Positions 46,428-55,684 of a DNA stretch of 64,000 nucleotides are shown piece after piece. Below the pieces are notes generated by a model. That model searched no databases, was not told the origin of the DNA, and worked only from the letters and a program-made list of their open reading frames with translations. Every line of letters starts with the position of its first letter. Position 1 is the first letter of the stretch. Origin of the DNA: Methanohalophilus euhalobius (lineage in GTDB: Archaea; Halobacteriota; Methanosarcinia; Methanosarcinales; Methanosarcinaceae); contig NZ_OBDR01000002.1 of the NCBI RefSeq assembly GCF_900215215.1, positions 124,001 to 188,000 of the forward strand, read 5' to 3'. The position numbers were made by a program, and so were the translations under genes.

Positions 46428-47585
46428 TTACAAATCCAGTTTTTCCATTCTTCCTACGGCTTCTTCTATACGTTCAACAGTCTGGGTGAGAGCGAACCTG
46501 ATATAGCCTTCACCATAATCGCCAAATCCTACACCCGGAGTCGCGACAATTCCCGCTTCTTCAAGCAGGAGGGAAGAAAAGTCAATTGAACTATATTTTT
46601 CGGGAACCCGGGCCCATACATAGAAGGTGGCCTTTGGCGGATTCACATCAAGACCCATCGCGTCAAGACCTTTCAGCAGGGCATCACGTCTTTGCTTGTA
46701 TACACTATTCATATCTGTGACACACTGCTGGGAACTGTCCAGTGCAGTAATTCCTGCCTTCTGGACTGCCTCGAATGCACCCGAGTCTATATTGGACTTG
46801 ACCTTTCCAAAGCCGGTGATTATATCCTTGTTACCCACGGCAAAGGCAATCCTCCAGCCTGTCATATTGTAAGTTTTGGAAAGGGAATAGAATTCAACAC
46901 CTACATCCATCGCACCATCAACACTCAGGAAACTGGGAGCCTCATAACCATCATAAACCATATCGGAATAAGCATTATCATGGACTATCACAACATCATT
47001 TTCCCGTGCAAAATCCACAACCTCTTCAAAGAACTTGAGGCTTGCTGTGGCTGAAGTCGGATTGTTGGGATAATTCATGAACATGAGTTTGGTTTTCTCA
47101 AGTACATCCTTCGGAATCGAATTCAGGTCTGGAAGGAAATCATTTTCCTCAAGCAGAGGCATAATATGAGGTACACCACCTGCAAATTGGGTGCCTATCT
47201 TGTACACCGGGTATGCGGGATCAGGCACAAGGGCTACATCTCCGGGATTGAGGAAAGCAAGAGGGATGTGTGCTACACCTTCCTTGGAACCGATCATTGT
47301 GAGGGCTTCAGTGGCCGGATCAACATCAATTCCCTTTGTCTCCTTACACCAACGGGCTGCTGCCTCCCTGAAAGCCGGCATGCCAGAATAGGATGGATAC
47401 CTGTGGGTTGAGGGATCGCGGACAGCCTCGCACATGGAATCAACGATATGCTGATGGGTAGGTTGATCAGGGTCACCGACACCAAGGTCTATTACATCCA
47501 CTCCTTTTTCCTTTACCCTGGCTTTGGCTTCATCTATCGTTGCAAACAAATACGGTGGTAGTGCATTTATTCTGTCTGAGTACAT
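46428..47585 (-). CDS. dapL: LL-diaminopimelate aminotransferase
   Basis: PLP enzyme that converts tetrahydrodipicolinate directly to LL-diaminopimelate in lysine synthesis. 385 residues, fold type I. The PLP lysine is in [28 protein letters not shown] and [12 protein letters not shown] are present; the C-terminal RFALT holds the carboxylate Arg. It resembles the DapL2 (methanogen) group. A general aspartate-type aminotransferase cannot be fully excluded. It is intact, unlike the relative at 6.5 kb. Confidence 0.88.
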   Translation of the reverse strand: MYSDRINALPPYLFATIDEAKARVKEKGVDVIDLGVGDPDQPTHQHIVDSMCEAVRDPSTHRYPSYSGMPAFREAAARWCKETKGIDVDPATEALTMIGSKEGVAHIPLAFLNPGDVALVPDPAYPVYKIGTQFAGGVPHIMPLLEENDFLPDLNSIPKDVLEKTKLMFMNYPNNPTSATASLKFFEEVVDFARENDVVIVHDNAYSDMVYDGYEAPSFLSVDGAMDVGVEFYSLSKTYNMTGWRIAFAVGNKDIITGFGKVKSNIDSGAFEAVQKAGITALDSSQQCVTDMNSVYKQRRDALLKGLDAMGLDVNPPKATFYVWARVPEKYSSIDFSSLLLEEAGIVATPGVGFGDYGEGYIRFALTQTVERIEEAVGRMEKLDL

Positions 47586-47691
47586 TGCTTCACCTGAATT
47601 ACAATCAAAAATTTTGATATAGCAGTATCGGAAGTCATATTGTAATGAAGCTATTTAAGAATCATGGGTGGTTAAAACGAAAAAATGTAAA

Positions 47692-48489
47692 TTATTGCTC
47701 AATGGCTTTAAGGGTATCTTTATCCTCGGATGATGCATCAGAGAACGATGATGATTCGGGAAGTGACAGGGTGAAATCGTATGTATAATCCAGTTCAACT
47801 GAACCAGAAGTCAGATTACAGGCAAGAACATGGCCTCCGACTGTTTTGTTTGCATCTATGAAATGGAAATGATAACCCGGCACATTGATGTTTTCAATAT
47901 AATAGGGAAGAAGGAAGCCAACCATTGTACCATTAATATTTTCATGATGATACACAGCTTCCTCTTCTGCCACTACGTCCAGCAGAGGGCGATAGGGCTT
48001 ACTCTGGGCAGGTACACTTCGTATACTTAGGTTTTCAAATGTTCCCTCTATTTTCAATGCATACAGGAGATTTGGGCCGGGAATGTTTTCTTTAATCATG
48101 GATTGGAGAGACGCATAATCCGTATTTGACCCAATTGTGATCGTGTCATCTGCTTCAAAGAAGGTCACTGCCGCAAAAGGAGTTGTAGCCGTATCGTTTA
48201 CCTGATAAATGTAACCATCTGCTTTTGCCCGGTAAACTTCACCGTCAATAACTATCATTTCACCATCCAGCCGATCAAAGGTACCCAATCCAATATCACC
48301 CTGTTCCTTAAGATCGCGAACCTGCATATCCCCATCATAGGAGCCGGCAATTAAAGAGTCAATTGTGGATGTCTGGAAAAGAACATCATTATTGGATACG
48401 GCAGGTTCATCAGTTGTTGTGGTACAACCTGAAAAAGTAAGAAATAGCAGAATGCCCAGCAGCACAATACTCCAGATATTATTACTCAT
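47692..48489 (-). CDS. Exported alpha-acetolactate decarboxylase (lipoprotein)
   Basis: BudA-type enzyme that turns acetolactate into acetoin. 265 residues from the ATG at 48489. The N-terminus is a lipoprotein signal (LLGILLFLTFSGCTTTT) with Cys at about residue 22, so the enzyme should face outward. The catalytic set is complete: DGEMIVIDGEVY (Glu), PYRPL (Arg), GTMVGFLLPYYIENINVPGY, and the zinc ligands H-x-H plus H after 11 residues in YHFHFIDANKTVGGHVL. No acetolactate synthase is nearby. Why a methanogen would run this reaction outside the cell is unclear. Divergent from the metal ABC transporter. Confidence 0.85.
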   Translation of the reverse strand: MSNNIWSIVLLGILLFLTFSGCTTTTDEPAVSNNDVLFQTSTIDSLIAGSYDGDMQVRDLKEQGDIGLGTFDRLDGEMIVIDGEVYRAKADGYIYQVNDTATTPFAAVTFFEADDTITIGSNTDYASLQSMIKENIPGPNLLYALKIEGTFENLSIRSVPAQSKPYRPLLDVVAEEEAVYHHENINGTMVGFLLPYYIENINVPGYHFHFIDANKTVGGHVLACNLTSGSVELDYTYDFTLSLPESSSFSDASSEDKDTLKAIEQ

Positions 48490-48714
48490 AGTGAAGTGTA
48501 TGAAAATAAAAGTATAAATATTTTTTTTGTGTTGGGGTAAAATTCCATTTTTCCAACATTGGAAGCATAAATGTGCCGCTGCATTCATAACAATTTACAA
48601 ATCCATTTTTTGTACTATACCAAAAATACCAAAAGGTTTAAACTTGAAACACAATGTATGAGTGAATAACCAGAATCATTTATATATAAAGAATGTGAAA
48701 AGAGAGAGAGAGAA
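48490..48714. promoter_or_regulatory. Divergent promoter region of acetolactate decarboxylase and znuACB
   Basis: On the plus strand TATATATAAA (48681-48690) lies 25-34 bp before the znuA ATG, so its leader is very short. (AG)6 at 48701-48712 fills the last bases before the ATG. On the minus strand an AT-rich TATTTATACTTTTA near 48500-48520 is the likely TATA box for the decarboxylase. TTCCAA-CA-TTGGAA (48551-48564) is a perfect inverted repeat that could be an operator. Confidence 0.5.
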
Positions 48715-49608
48715 ATGAGAGAAATTATTGGGAATATTGTTTTTTGGCCAAATACCAAAAAAACATTTTTGCTTATATTAATACTAGCCATAATTGCCAC
48801 TACAGGTTGTACGGAGGAAAACAGTTCAGACCAGCCTGAAAAAACAACGGTTGTTGTAAGCATACCTCCCCAGGCCGAATTTGTGGAAAAGGTCGGAGGA
48901 GAGCATGTTGAAACAATCGTAATGATTCCGCCTGGTGCAAGTCCTGCCACCTATGAACCAACTTCAAGTCAGCTGAAAGAACTCAGCAAAGCGGAAATAT
49001 ACGTAAAGGTTGATTCCGGATTACCTTTTGAAAAAGTATGGCTGGAAAAAATAAAGGACCTGAATGATGACATGTTATTTGTGAATTCTTCCAAAGGCAT
49101 TGATCTGAGGCCAATGGGAGAAGGAATGGACCCCCATGTATGGAATGATCCCAATAATGCAATTATAATGGTCGATAACATATACAAAGCCCTGGTTGAG
49201 GTAGACCCATCCAACGAAGAAACATATACACAAAACCGGGATTCCTACACCGAGGAACTTAAGTCTCTTGACAGGGAGATTCAGGAAACACTTGAAAACA
49301 AATCGGGGAATAGTTTCATGGTCTATCATCCTGCATGGGGATACTTTGCAGAAAGGTACGATCTTAATATGGTACCCATCGAAACCGAAGGTAAGGAAGC
49401 AAGTGCCAGACAGCTCAGTGAGGTCATAACTTTTGCAAAGCAGGAAAACATAACTATTATCTTTGTGCAGTCCCAATTCAGTACACAGAGTGCAGAAGCC
49501 GTTGCAGAAGAAATTGACGGCAAGGTTGTGAAAGTGGACCCCCTTGCACGCAATTATACAGACAATATGTATAAAGTAACAGAGGCTTTCCGTGAAGGAC
49601 TTAAATAA
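48715..49608 (+). CDS. znuA: Metal (zinc-type) ABC transporter substrate-binding lipoprotein
   Basis: Extracellular binding protein of the cluster A-I (ZnuA/TroA) family, 297 residues. A lipobox Cys follows IIATTGC near residue 31. Two expected metal His are present in DPHVWNDPNN and YHPAWGYFAE, and a C-terminal VDPLARNYTDNM supplies the acidic ligand region. The first His ligand of ZnuA is replaced: PPGASPATYEP has Ala where PHTYEP is usual. There is no His-rich loop. Metal choice (Zn2+ or Mn2+) is therefore uncertain. Confidence 0.88.
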   Translation: MREIIGNIVFWPNTKKTFLLILILAIIATTGCTEENSSDQPEKTTVVVSIPPQAEFVEKVGGEHVETIVMIPPGASPATYEPTSSQLKELSKAEIYVKVDSGLPFEKVWLEKIKDLNDDMLFVNSSKGIDLRPMGEGMDPHVWNDPNNAIIMVDNIYKALVEVDPSNEETYTQNRDSYTEELKSLDREIQETLENKSGNSFMVYHPAWGYFAERYDLNMVPIETEGKEASARQLSEVITFAKQENITIIFVQSQFSTQSAEAVAEEIDGKVVKVDPLARNYTDNMYKVTEAFREGLK

Positions 49609-50359
49609 CCATCAGCATGCAGTGGAAATAAAAAATATGTGGTCGTATTACCACGATGTACCTGCCCTCAAGGAGATAAATCTTGACGTGCAGGAAGGAA
49701 CTTTCCTGGGAATCATTGGACCTAACGGCGGGGGAAAAAGTACTTTATTAAAAGTAATTCTCGGCCTGATAGAACCAGACAGAGGTGATGTACGCATATT
49801 CGGTAAAAAACCGAAGGAGGGGAGAAACATTGTAGGTTATGTCCCCCAGCACAGTGCATCCAGACTGGATTTTCCCATCAATGTATGGGATGTTGTTATG
49901 ATGGGACGCATTGGAAAGACAACCCTTTTCAGAAAATACAGTCCTGATGACCGGAAAGTGGTGAAGGAAGCCCTTGAAAAGGTCAAAATGTATGAATACA
50001 GGGACCGCCACATTGCCGAACTTTCCGGCGGGCAGAGGCAAAGGGTTTTCATAGCCCGGGCACTTGTCACAGAACCAAAACTGTTACTTCTCGATGAACC
50101 TATGGCCGGAATAGATACAACTATGCAAAAGGAGTTCTATGAAATACTTGAAGAACTCAAATCCCGGGTTACAATCATTATGGTATCCCACGATATTAGT
50201 GCGATCTCTGTCTATGTAGATAAAGTGGCCTGCCTGAATCAGAAACTCTACTATCACGGTACTAAAGAAATAAAGCCCGAGGACCTTGAAGAAGCCTATA
50301 AGTGTCCCGTAGAAATGATAGCACATGGTGTACCCCATAGGGTATTGAAAGCCCATTGA
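49592..50359 (+). CDS. znuC: Metal ABC transporter ATP-binding protein
   Basis: ATPase of the znuACB importer, 255 residues. Walker A GPNGGGKSTLLKV, Q-loop YVPQHSASRLDFP, signature LSGGQRQRVFIARAL, Walker B LLLLDEPMAGID and switch His in MVSHDIS. The GTG start at 49592 overlaps the end of znuA by 17 nt, so the genes are coupled. Confidence 0.93.
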   Translation: MKDLNNHQHAVEIKNMWSYYHDVPALKEINLDVQEGTFLGIIGPNGGGKSTLLKVILGLIEPDRGDVRIFGKKPKEGRNIVGYVPQHSASRLDFPINVWDVVMMGRIGKTTLFRKYSPDDRKVVKEALEKVKMYEYRDRHIAELSGGQRQRVFIARALVTEPKLLLLDEPMAGIDTTMQKEFYEILEELKSRVTIIMVSHDISAISVYVDKVACLNQKLYYHGTKEIKPEDLEEAYKCPVEMIAHGVPHRVLKAH

Positions 50360-50370
50360 GGAAATTGAAT

Positions 50371-51183
50371 ATGCTGGATATCTTACAATACACATTCATG
50401 CAAAATGCTATCGTTGCAGGCCTGCTGGCCAGCATAGCATGCGGGATTATCGGGGTATATGTGGTTGTCAGGAAGATCGTTTTCATAAGCGGAGGGATTG
50501 CACATGCCTCTTTTGGCGGTATTGGGCTGGGCTATTACCTGGGAATTAATCCCCTTTTCAGTGTCCTGCCTTTCAGCCTGCTTTCTGCACTTGTAATAGG
50601 TCTTGTCAACAGACGTACCAATATAGCCGAAGATACCGCAATCGGAATACTATGGTCTGTAGGTATGGCACTGGGAGTCCTATTCATAGGCCTTACACCG
50701 GGATATGCACCGGATCTTATGACCTACCTTTTTGGTAATATACTGACAGTCCCTGTAAATGATATCTATTTGATGCTAGTAATTGATATCCTGATCATTG
50801 CAAGTGTCTATCTGCTTTACAAAGAATTCATGGCCATAAGTTTTGATGAAGAATTTGCACAGGTTTCAGGACTGCCGGTTGAAAAGCTTAGTCTGTACAT
50901 GCTTTGCCTGATAGCCCTTACCATAATAGTCATGATCAGAGTTGTAGGATTGATTCTTGTTATAGCCCTGTTAACGATACCGGCATCATTGAGCCGTGAA
51001 TTTACAGATAAACTTGACAGGATGATGATGCTTGCTGTTATATTCGGCACGGTATTTACCTTTATAGGCCTGTTTTTATCCTACTACTTAAGCGTACCTT
51101 CCGGAGCCACTATAATATTAACAATGGCGGCTGGTTATATGCTGCATTTCCCATTCAAGGGAAAAAATAAAAAAACCGCATAA
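50371..51183 (+). CDS. znuB: Metal ABC transporter permease
   Basis: Membrane part of the importer, about 270 residues and eight or nine membrane segments. The family motifs GGIAHASFGGIGLGYYLG and ALLTIPASLSREFTDKLD are present. A TTG at 50356 is possible, but AGGA about 9 nt before the ATG at 50371 supports that start. It follows znuC with an 11-bp gap. Confidence 0.92.
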   Translation: MLDILQYTFMQNAIVAGLLASIACGIIGVYVVVRKIVFISGGIAHASFGGIGLGYYLGINPLFSVLPFSLLSALVIGLVNRRTNIAEDTAIGILWSVGMALGVLFIGLTPGYAPDLMTYLFGNILTVPVNDIYLMLVIDILIIASVYLLYKEFMAISFDEEFAQVSGLPVEKLSLYMLCLIALTIIVMIRVVGLILVIALLTIPASLSREFTDKLDRMMMLAVIFGTVFTFIGLFLSYYLSVPSGATIILTMAAGYMLHFPFKGKNKKTA

Positions 51184-51266
51184 GATTAATGATAAAATAT
51201 TAATTGAATCAGCCAGATATTCAATATTGTAATCTTTTTATGGGCGAGATGACAAAGGGTACTACA

Positions 51267-54050
51267 ATGCAAAATCTTCTGGAAAGAATACTTGACACTA
51301 TTTGCAAAGGCACATGGGTCGTTGACAAAGACGAGATTTTTATCTATTTTGACAAGGGAATGGAAGAAATCACCGGTATCAAAAGCGAGGAAGTGATAGA
51401 CAAAAAACTGGAACAATATATGTCTGCCTCCCGCCACAGTGTTGGTGATGAAGCCCATTTCAGGGAAATGTTCCTGAGGGCAAAAGATTCTCTGAAACCC
51501 ATACCCTACAAAACCATGCCAATCGTTACAAAGGGCGGCAACTTAAGTTTCCAGACAGGCAGATTGATTCCTTTACTCAACCAGAAAGGAAATTATGACG
51601 GGATGATCTGTACTGTAGAAAGCGTTAGCGAGCAGAAGATAAGCCAGAAAACCTTACGTAAAAGACTCCGTTCGGACAGGAAACTCGAGGAAATCTATAA
51701 AAACAGTCCTGTTGTGGCCTTCCTGTGGACCGCAGAGAAAGACTGGCCTGTGGAATTCGTATCCGGAAACATTTCCCAGTTTGGTTATACGCCCGAAGAT
51801 TTCACTTCCGGCAAACTTATCTATGGAGACATAATATATCCCGATGACCTCGATATGGTACGCAGCGAGGTCAGCGAGCATGAAATTGAAGGCAAGATCT
51901 TTTTTTCCAAGGAATACCGCATACTCACCAAATCCGGAGAAATACGCTGGGTGATTGAGCGGTCCTTTATAGGAAGAGATGAAGTTGGAGAACCTTCGTA
52001 CTACCAGGGCATCATAATTGATATTACAGACCGTAAATTGGCCGAAGAGGCTATGCGAGAATCTGAAAAGAAATACAGATTGATCTTTGAAAATTCTCCC
52101 CTGGGAATATTCCATTTCGATGAAAATGGTGTGATAACCCACTGCAATGAGAATATAATGCATATTCTCGAGATGACCAGAGACCAAATAATCGGTTTCA
52201 ACATACTCAAGGATTTAAAAGACAAAAAGATGTATGAAGCTGTAAAAGCTGTATTCCTGAGACGTTCTGGTCATTATGAGGGAAAATATCATTCCACCAC
52301 AAGTGAAAAAGTAACCCCTATAAAAGCCGATTACAGCCCCTACATATCAGAAGATGGCGAGCTGTTGGGAGGAGTCGGGATTGTTGAAGATATCAGTGAC
52401 CGCATGAAAGCCGAAGAAGCCCTCCACCTGGATGAATCGCGCCTGGAAACCCTTGTAAAGCTTAACCAGATGACAGAAGCCTCCCTGAAAGAAATCATCG
52501 ATTTTGCAAGAGCTGAGGGAGTGCGACTTACAGAAAGCAAGATTGGCTATCTTGCATTTGTGGATGAAGATATAGGTGCCATACAACTGAAATCCTGGTC
52601 CGATACTCCAATGAATCGCTGTAAAATTAAGGACAAGAAGATAGAATACAAGATCGAAGATGTAGGACTCTGGGGAGAAAGTATACGACAAAGACGACCA
52701 TTTATAAATAACGATTACAATAGGCCACATCCCAGGAAAGGCGGATACCCAAAGGGTCATGTGGAACTGATTCGCCATATGGATGTACCTATTTTTGAGC
52801 GAGGCAAGATTGTAGCCCTTGCCGGAGTGGGGAATAAGAATGAAAATTATGACAGTTCTGATGTAAGACAGCTTACCCTCCTCATGCAGGGGATGTGGAG
52901 AATCGTACAGCGCCGCAAAGCTGAAAAAGAACTTGAAAAATCAGAAGATAAATTCCGCACAATTTTTGCCAGCACCAATGATGCGATCTTTGTGCATGAC
53001 CTTAAAGGCAATATCATGGAGGCCAATAAGGCAGCCTGTGAAACCATGGGTTACAGCAGGGATGAATTACTCAGTATGAAGACAAAGGACATAAACACCA
53101 GCCTTTCTATGGAAGAGATACCCCAAAGGATCCAAGAGGTCAAAGATAAGGGGCATGCTATCTTTGAGGCTACATACAGACACAAGGATGACACTACAAT
53201 TCCTGTAGAAATCAGTGCCCGTATGATAGAGTATAATGATAAACCTACAATACTGGTTGTGGCCCGTGATATTACCGAACGTAAAAGGGCCGAAGAAGAA
53301 CTCAGGAAATATGCAGAAGACTTGGCAAAGGCAAATAAGGAATTGAAATCGCTGGATAAAATGAAAGATGAATTTCTTTCCAATGTGAGTCATGAATTGA
53401 AAACCCCTCTCACATCGATCAGGGGTTATACAGAACTTCTAAATGACGGCAGCCTCGGGGAACTGGGAGAAGAACAGAAACATGCAGAAGAAACCGTGAT
53501 GCGTAATACGAAAAGGCTGCAGAGACTCGTGGATTCACTGCTATATCTCAGTCGCACACAGGCAGGCACTGTTCAGTATGATTTTGAAACATTGAATATA
53601 TCCGAACTGGCAGACCAGATTATAGAGGACCTGCAGATCCAGACTAAAGAGAAAAATCTGGAAATGATTAAGAAAATCGAACCGAACCTTCCTCAAATAA
53701 AAGGAGACCGGGACAAACTTACTGATATGTTCACCAATATAATAGATAATTCGATCAAATTCACTCCAAAGGGCGGTTCAATTACTGTCTTTGCAAACAA
53801 AGAAGATGGATACATACATATCAATATCAAAGATACGGGAATCGGCATACCGAAAGATATGATAGACAACTTATTCCAGAGATTTTACCAGATTGATTCT
53901 TCCCAGAAGCGTAAATACGGTGGTACAGGGCTTGGTCTCTATATCTCCAAGACCATAGTAGAGGCACACGATGGAGAAATTTGGGTGGAAAGTGAAGGTA
54001 AAGGAAAGGGAACAGAAGTGCATATTAAACTTCCTGTAGGCGAAAAATAA
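51267..54050 (+). CDS. Multi-PAS/GAF sensor histidine kinase
   Basis: About 927 residues, cytoplasmic, with no membrane segment. Domain order: PAS about 5-125, PAS/PAC about 140-255 (EYRILTKSGEIRWVIERSF), PAS about 265-380, a GAF-like domain about 395-550 (ESKIGYLAFVDEDIGAIQLK), PAS about 565-680, then HisKA with His about 709 (SNVSHELKTPLTSIRGY), and HATPase with N (MFTNIIDNSIKFTPKGG), G1 (DTGIGIPKD), F (LFQRFYQ) and G2 (GGTGLGLYISK) boxes. No response regulator is adjacent. The frame opens earlier (51204, 51249); AGGGT before 51267 favours this ATG, with some doubt. The signal could be redox or a small ligand. Confidence 0.9.
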   Translation: MQNLLERILDTICKGTWVVDKDEIFIYFDKGMEEITGIKSEEVIDKKLEQYMSASRHSVGDEAHFREMFLRAKDSLKPIPYKTMPIVTKGGNLSFQTGRLIPLLNQKGNYDGMICTVESVSEQKISQKTLRKRLRSDRKLEEIYKNSPVVAFLWTAEKDWPVEFVSGNISQFGYTPEDFTSGKLIYGDIIYPDDLDMVRSEVSEHEIEGKIFFSKEYRILTKSGEIRWVIERSFIGRDEVGEPSYYQGIIIDITDRKLAEEAMRESEKKYRLIFENSPLGIFHFDENGVITHCNENIMHILEMTRDQIIGFNILKDLKDKKMYEAVKAVFLRRSGHYEGKYHSTTSEKVTPIKADYSPYISEDGELLGGVGIVEDISDRMKAEEALHLDESRLETLVKLNQMTEASLKEIIDFARAEGVRLTESKIGYLAFVDEDIGAIQLKSWSDTPMNRCKIKDKKIEYKIEDVGLWGESIRQRRPFINNDYNRPHPRKGGYPKGHVELIRHMDVPIFERGKIVALAGVGNKNENYDSSDVRQLTLLMQGMWRIVQRRKAEKELEKSEDKFRTIFASTNDAIFVHDLKGNIMEANKAACETMGYSRDELLSMKTKDINTSLSMEEIPQRIQEVKDKGHAIFEATYRHKDDTTIPVEISARMIEYNDKPTILVVARDITERKRAEEELRKYAEDLAKANKELKSLDKMKDEFLSNVSHELKTPLTSIRGYTELLNDGSLGELGEEQKHAEETVMRNTKRLQRLVDSLLYLSRTQAGTVQYDFETLNISELADQIIEDLQIQTKEKNLEMIKKIEPNLPQIKGDRDKLTDMFTNIIDNSIKFTPKGGSITVFANKEDGYIHINIKDTGIGIPKDMIDNLFQRFYQIDSSQKRKYGGTGLGLYISKTIVEAHDGEIWVESEGKGKGTEVHIKLPVGEK

Positions 54051-54178
54051 AGAATTACTTTTATCAGAACAGCTACTTTTATTTGATAAGACCTTGAATA
54101 GAAGGGCAGTCAGAAAGTCCCATTAAACCACTTTTCATGTGGGCAGACCCCTTAAAATTGTTCATTTGAGGAATAATC

Positions 54179-55657
54179 ATGAGTGATATTTTACGAAGAG
54201 GACGCCTTGATTCTCTCCCGGACGAGGAAATAATGCGTTATACTTCATCCATGGAAGACGATAAATGGATATTTGATTCTGATGTCCTGGTGGATTTTGC
54301 CCACACGATCATGCTGAAAGAGCAGGGAATCATCCCCACAGATGATTGTGCCAAAATCCTGGATGGATTGAAGCGCATCCGCGAAGAGGGTATCGATTCC
54401 CTTGACCATAGTTACGAAGATATACACATATCCCTGGAAGCCAGACTTATTGATATGGCAGGAGAAGACGTAGGTGGAAGGATGCATTCCGGTCGCTCCC
54501 GCAATGATGAAGTGGCCACCTGTATCCGCCTGAGACTGCGCAAAGAAGTACTGGAACTGGCAGAAGAGATGTTGCAGCTTGTTACCACTATGGCAAAAAT
54601 TGCGTCTGAGAACTATGATACCATCATGCCGGGATATACACACCTGCAGCATGCCCAACCTACCACACTGGCCCACCATATTATGGGCCACGCGGAGAGC
54701 CTGGGAAGAGATGTGGAAAGAATACTTGGATGCCTTGACAGGATCAACCGTTGTCCCCTCGGAGCTGCGGCTTTTGCTTCCACAGGCTTTCCGATCGACA
54801 GGAGCAGGACTGCAGAGTTGCTCGGGTTTGAAGAAGTAATGCAAAATTCCATGGATGCAGTCAGTGGCCGGGATTTCCTGCTGGAAACGGCTTCTGTACT
54901 TGCAAATATTATGGTAGGGATGAGCAGGATATCAGAGGAACTGGTCCTGTGGTCTTCTACGGAGTTTGGTTTTATTGAACTATCTGATCAGTACGCATCC
55001 ACCTCATCAATAATGCCACAGAAAAAGAATCCTGATACTGCAGAGCTTGTGAGAGGCAAAAGCGGGATCGCTGTGGGAAGTCTGATGTCATTACTCACGG
55101 TCTGCAAATCCCTGCCGATGAGTTATAACAGGGATATGCAGGATGCCAGCCCCCATATCTGGAAATCCGTGGAAAACACACGTGCATCGGTGAGGATCAT
55201 GGCAGGTATGCTGGATAGCATGAAGGTTGACAAGAATACTATGAAATGGCAGGCTTCAACCGGATTTACTACAGCCACCGAACTTGCCGATACCCTGGTC
55301 AGGGAATGCGGGATACCTTTCAGGACTGCACACCAGATAGTGGGAATTCTGGCAAAAGGAGATGTCGAACCAACCCTGGAAGATATAGAAGCGGTGGGGC
55401 GCACGGTCCTCGGGGAAAGCCTTACAGAAAAGGGATTGAATGAAGATATGGTAAAACAGGCTCTGGACCCAATGCTCAACATCCAAAAAAGAAAGGTCAC
55501 TGGAGGACCTGCACCAGAAGCCATGAAAGCATCAATCGACAATTTTGGTATTAAAACCAGAATGTGGATAGAAGAGGTTGAAAGGATCAAGGACCATACC
55601 ACAGATTCCATTGAAAAGCTGATGCAGATTGTCGAAGATTACATACAACAAAAATAA
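54179..55657 (+). CDS. argH: Argininosuccinate lyase
   Basis: Splits argininosuccinate to arginine and fumarate. 492 residues of the fumarase/aspartase superfamily. Seen are GRMHSGRSRNDEVATCIRLR, the catalytic His region in PGYTHLQHAQPTTLAHH, and the signature loop SSIMPQKKNPDTAELVRGK with the catalytic Ser. A 27-bp gap to gatD suggests one transcript. Confidence 0.97.
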   Translation: MSDILRRGRLDSLPDEEIMRYTSSMEDDKWIFDSDVLVDFAHTIMLKEQGIIPTDDCAKILDGLKRIREEGIDSLDHSYEDIHISLEARLIDMAGEDVGGRMHSGRSRNDEVATCIRLRLRKEVLELAEEMLQLVTTMAKIASENYDTIMPGYTHLQHAQPTTLAHHIMGHAESLGRDVERILGCLDRINRCPLGAAAFASTGFPIDRSRTAELLGFEEVMQNSMDAVSGRDFLLETASVLANIMVGMSRISEELVLWSSTEFGFIELSDQYASTSSIMPQKKNPDTAELVRGKSGIAVGSLMSLLTVCKSLPMSYNRDMQDASPHIWKSVENTRASVRIMAGMLDSMKVDKNTMKWQASTGFTTATELADTLVRECGIPFRTAHQIVGILAKGDVEPTLEDIEAVGRTVLGESLTEKGLNEDMVKQALDPMLNIQKRKVTGGPAPEAMKASIDNFGIKTRMWIEEVERIKDHTTDSIEKLMQIVEDYIQQK

Positions 55658-55684
55658 GATAATAGATTCATTGCAGGGATAATT

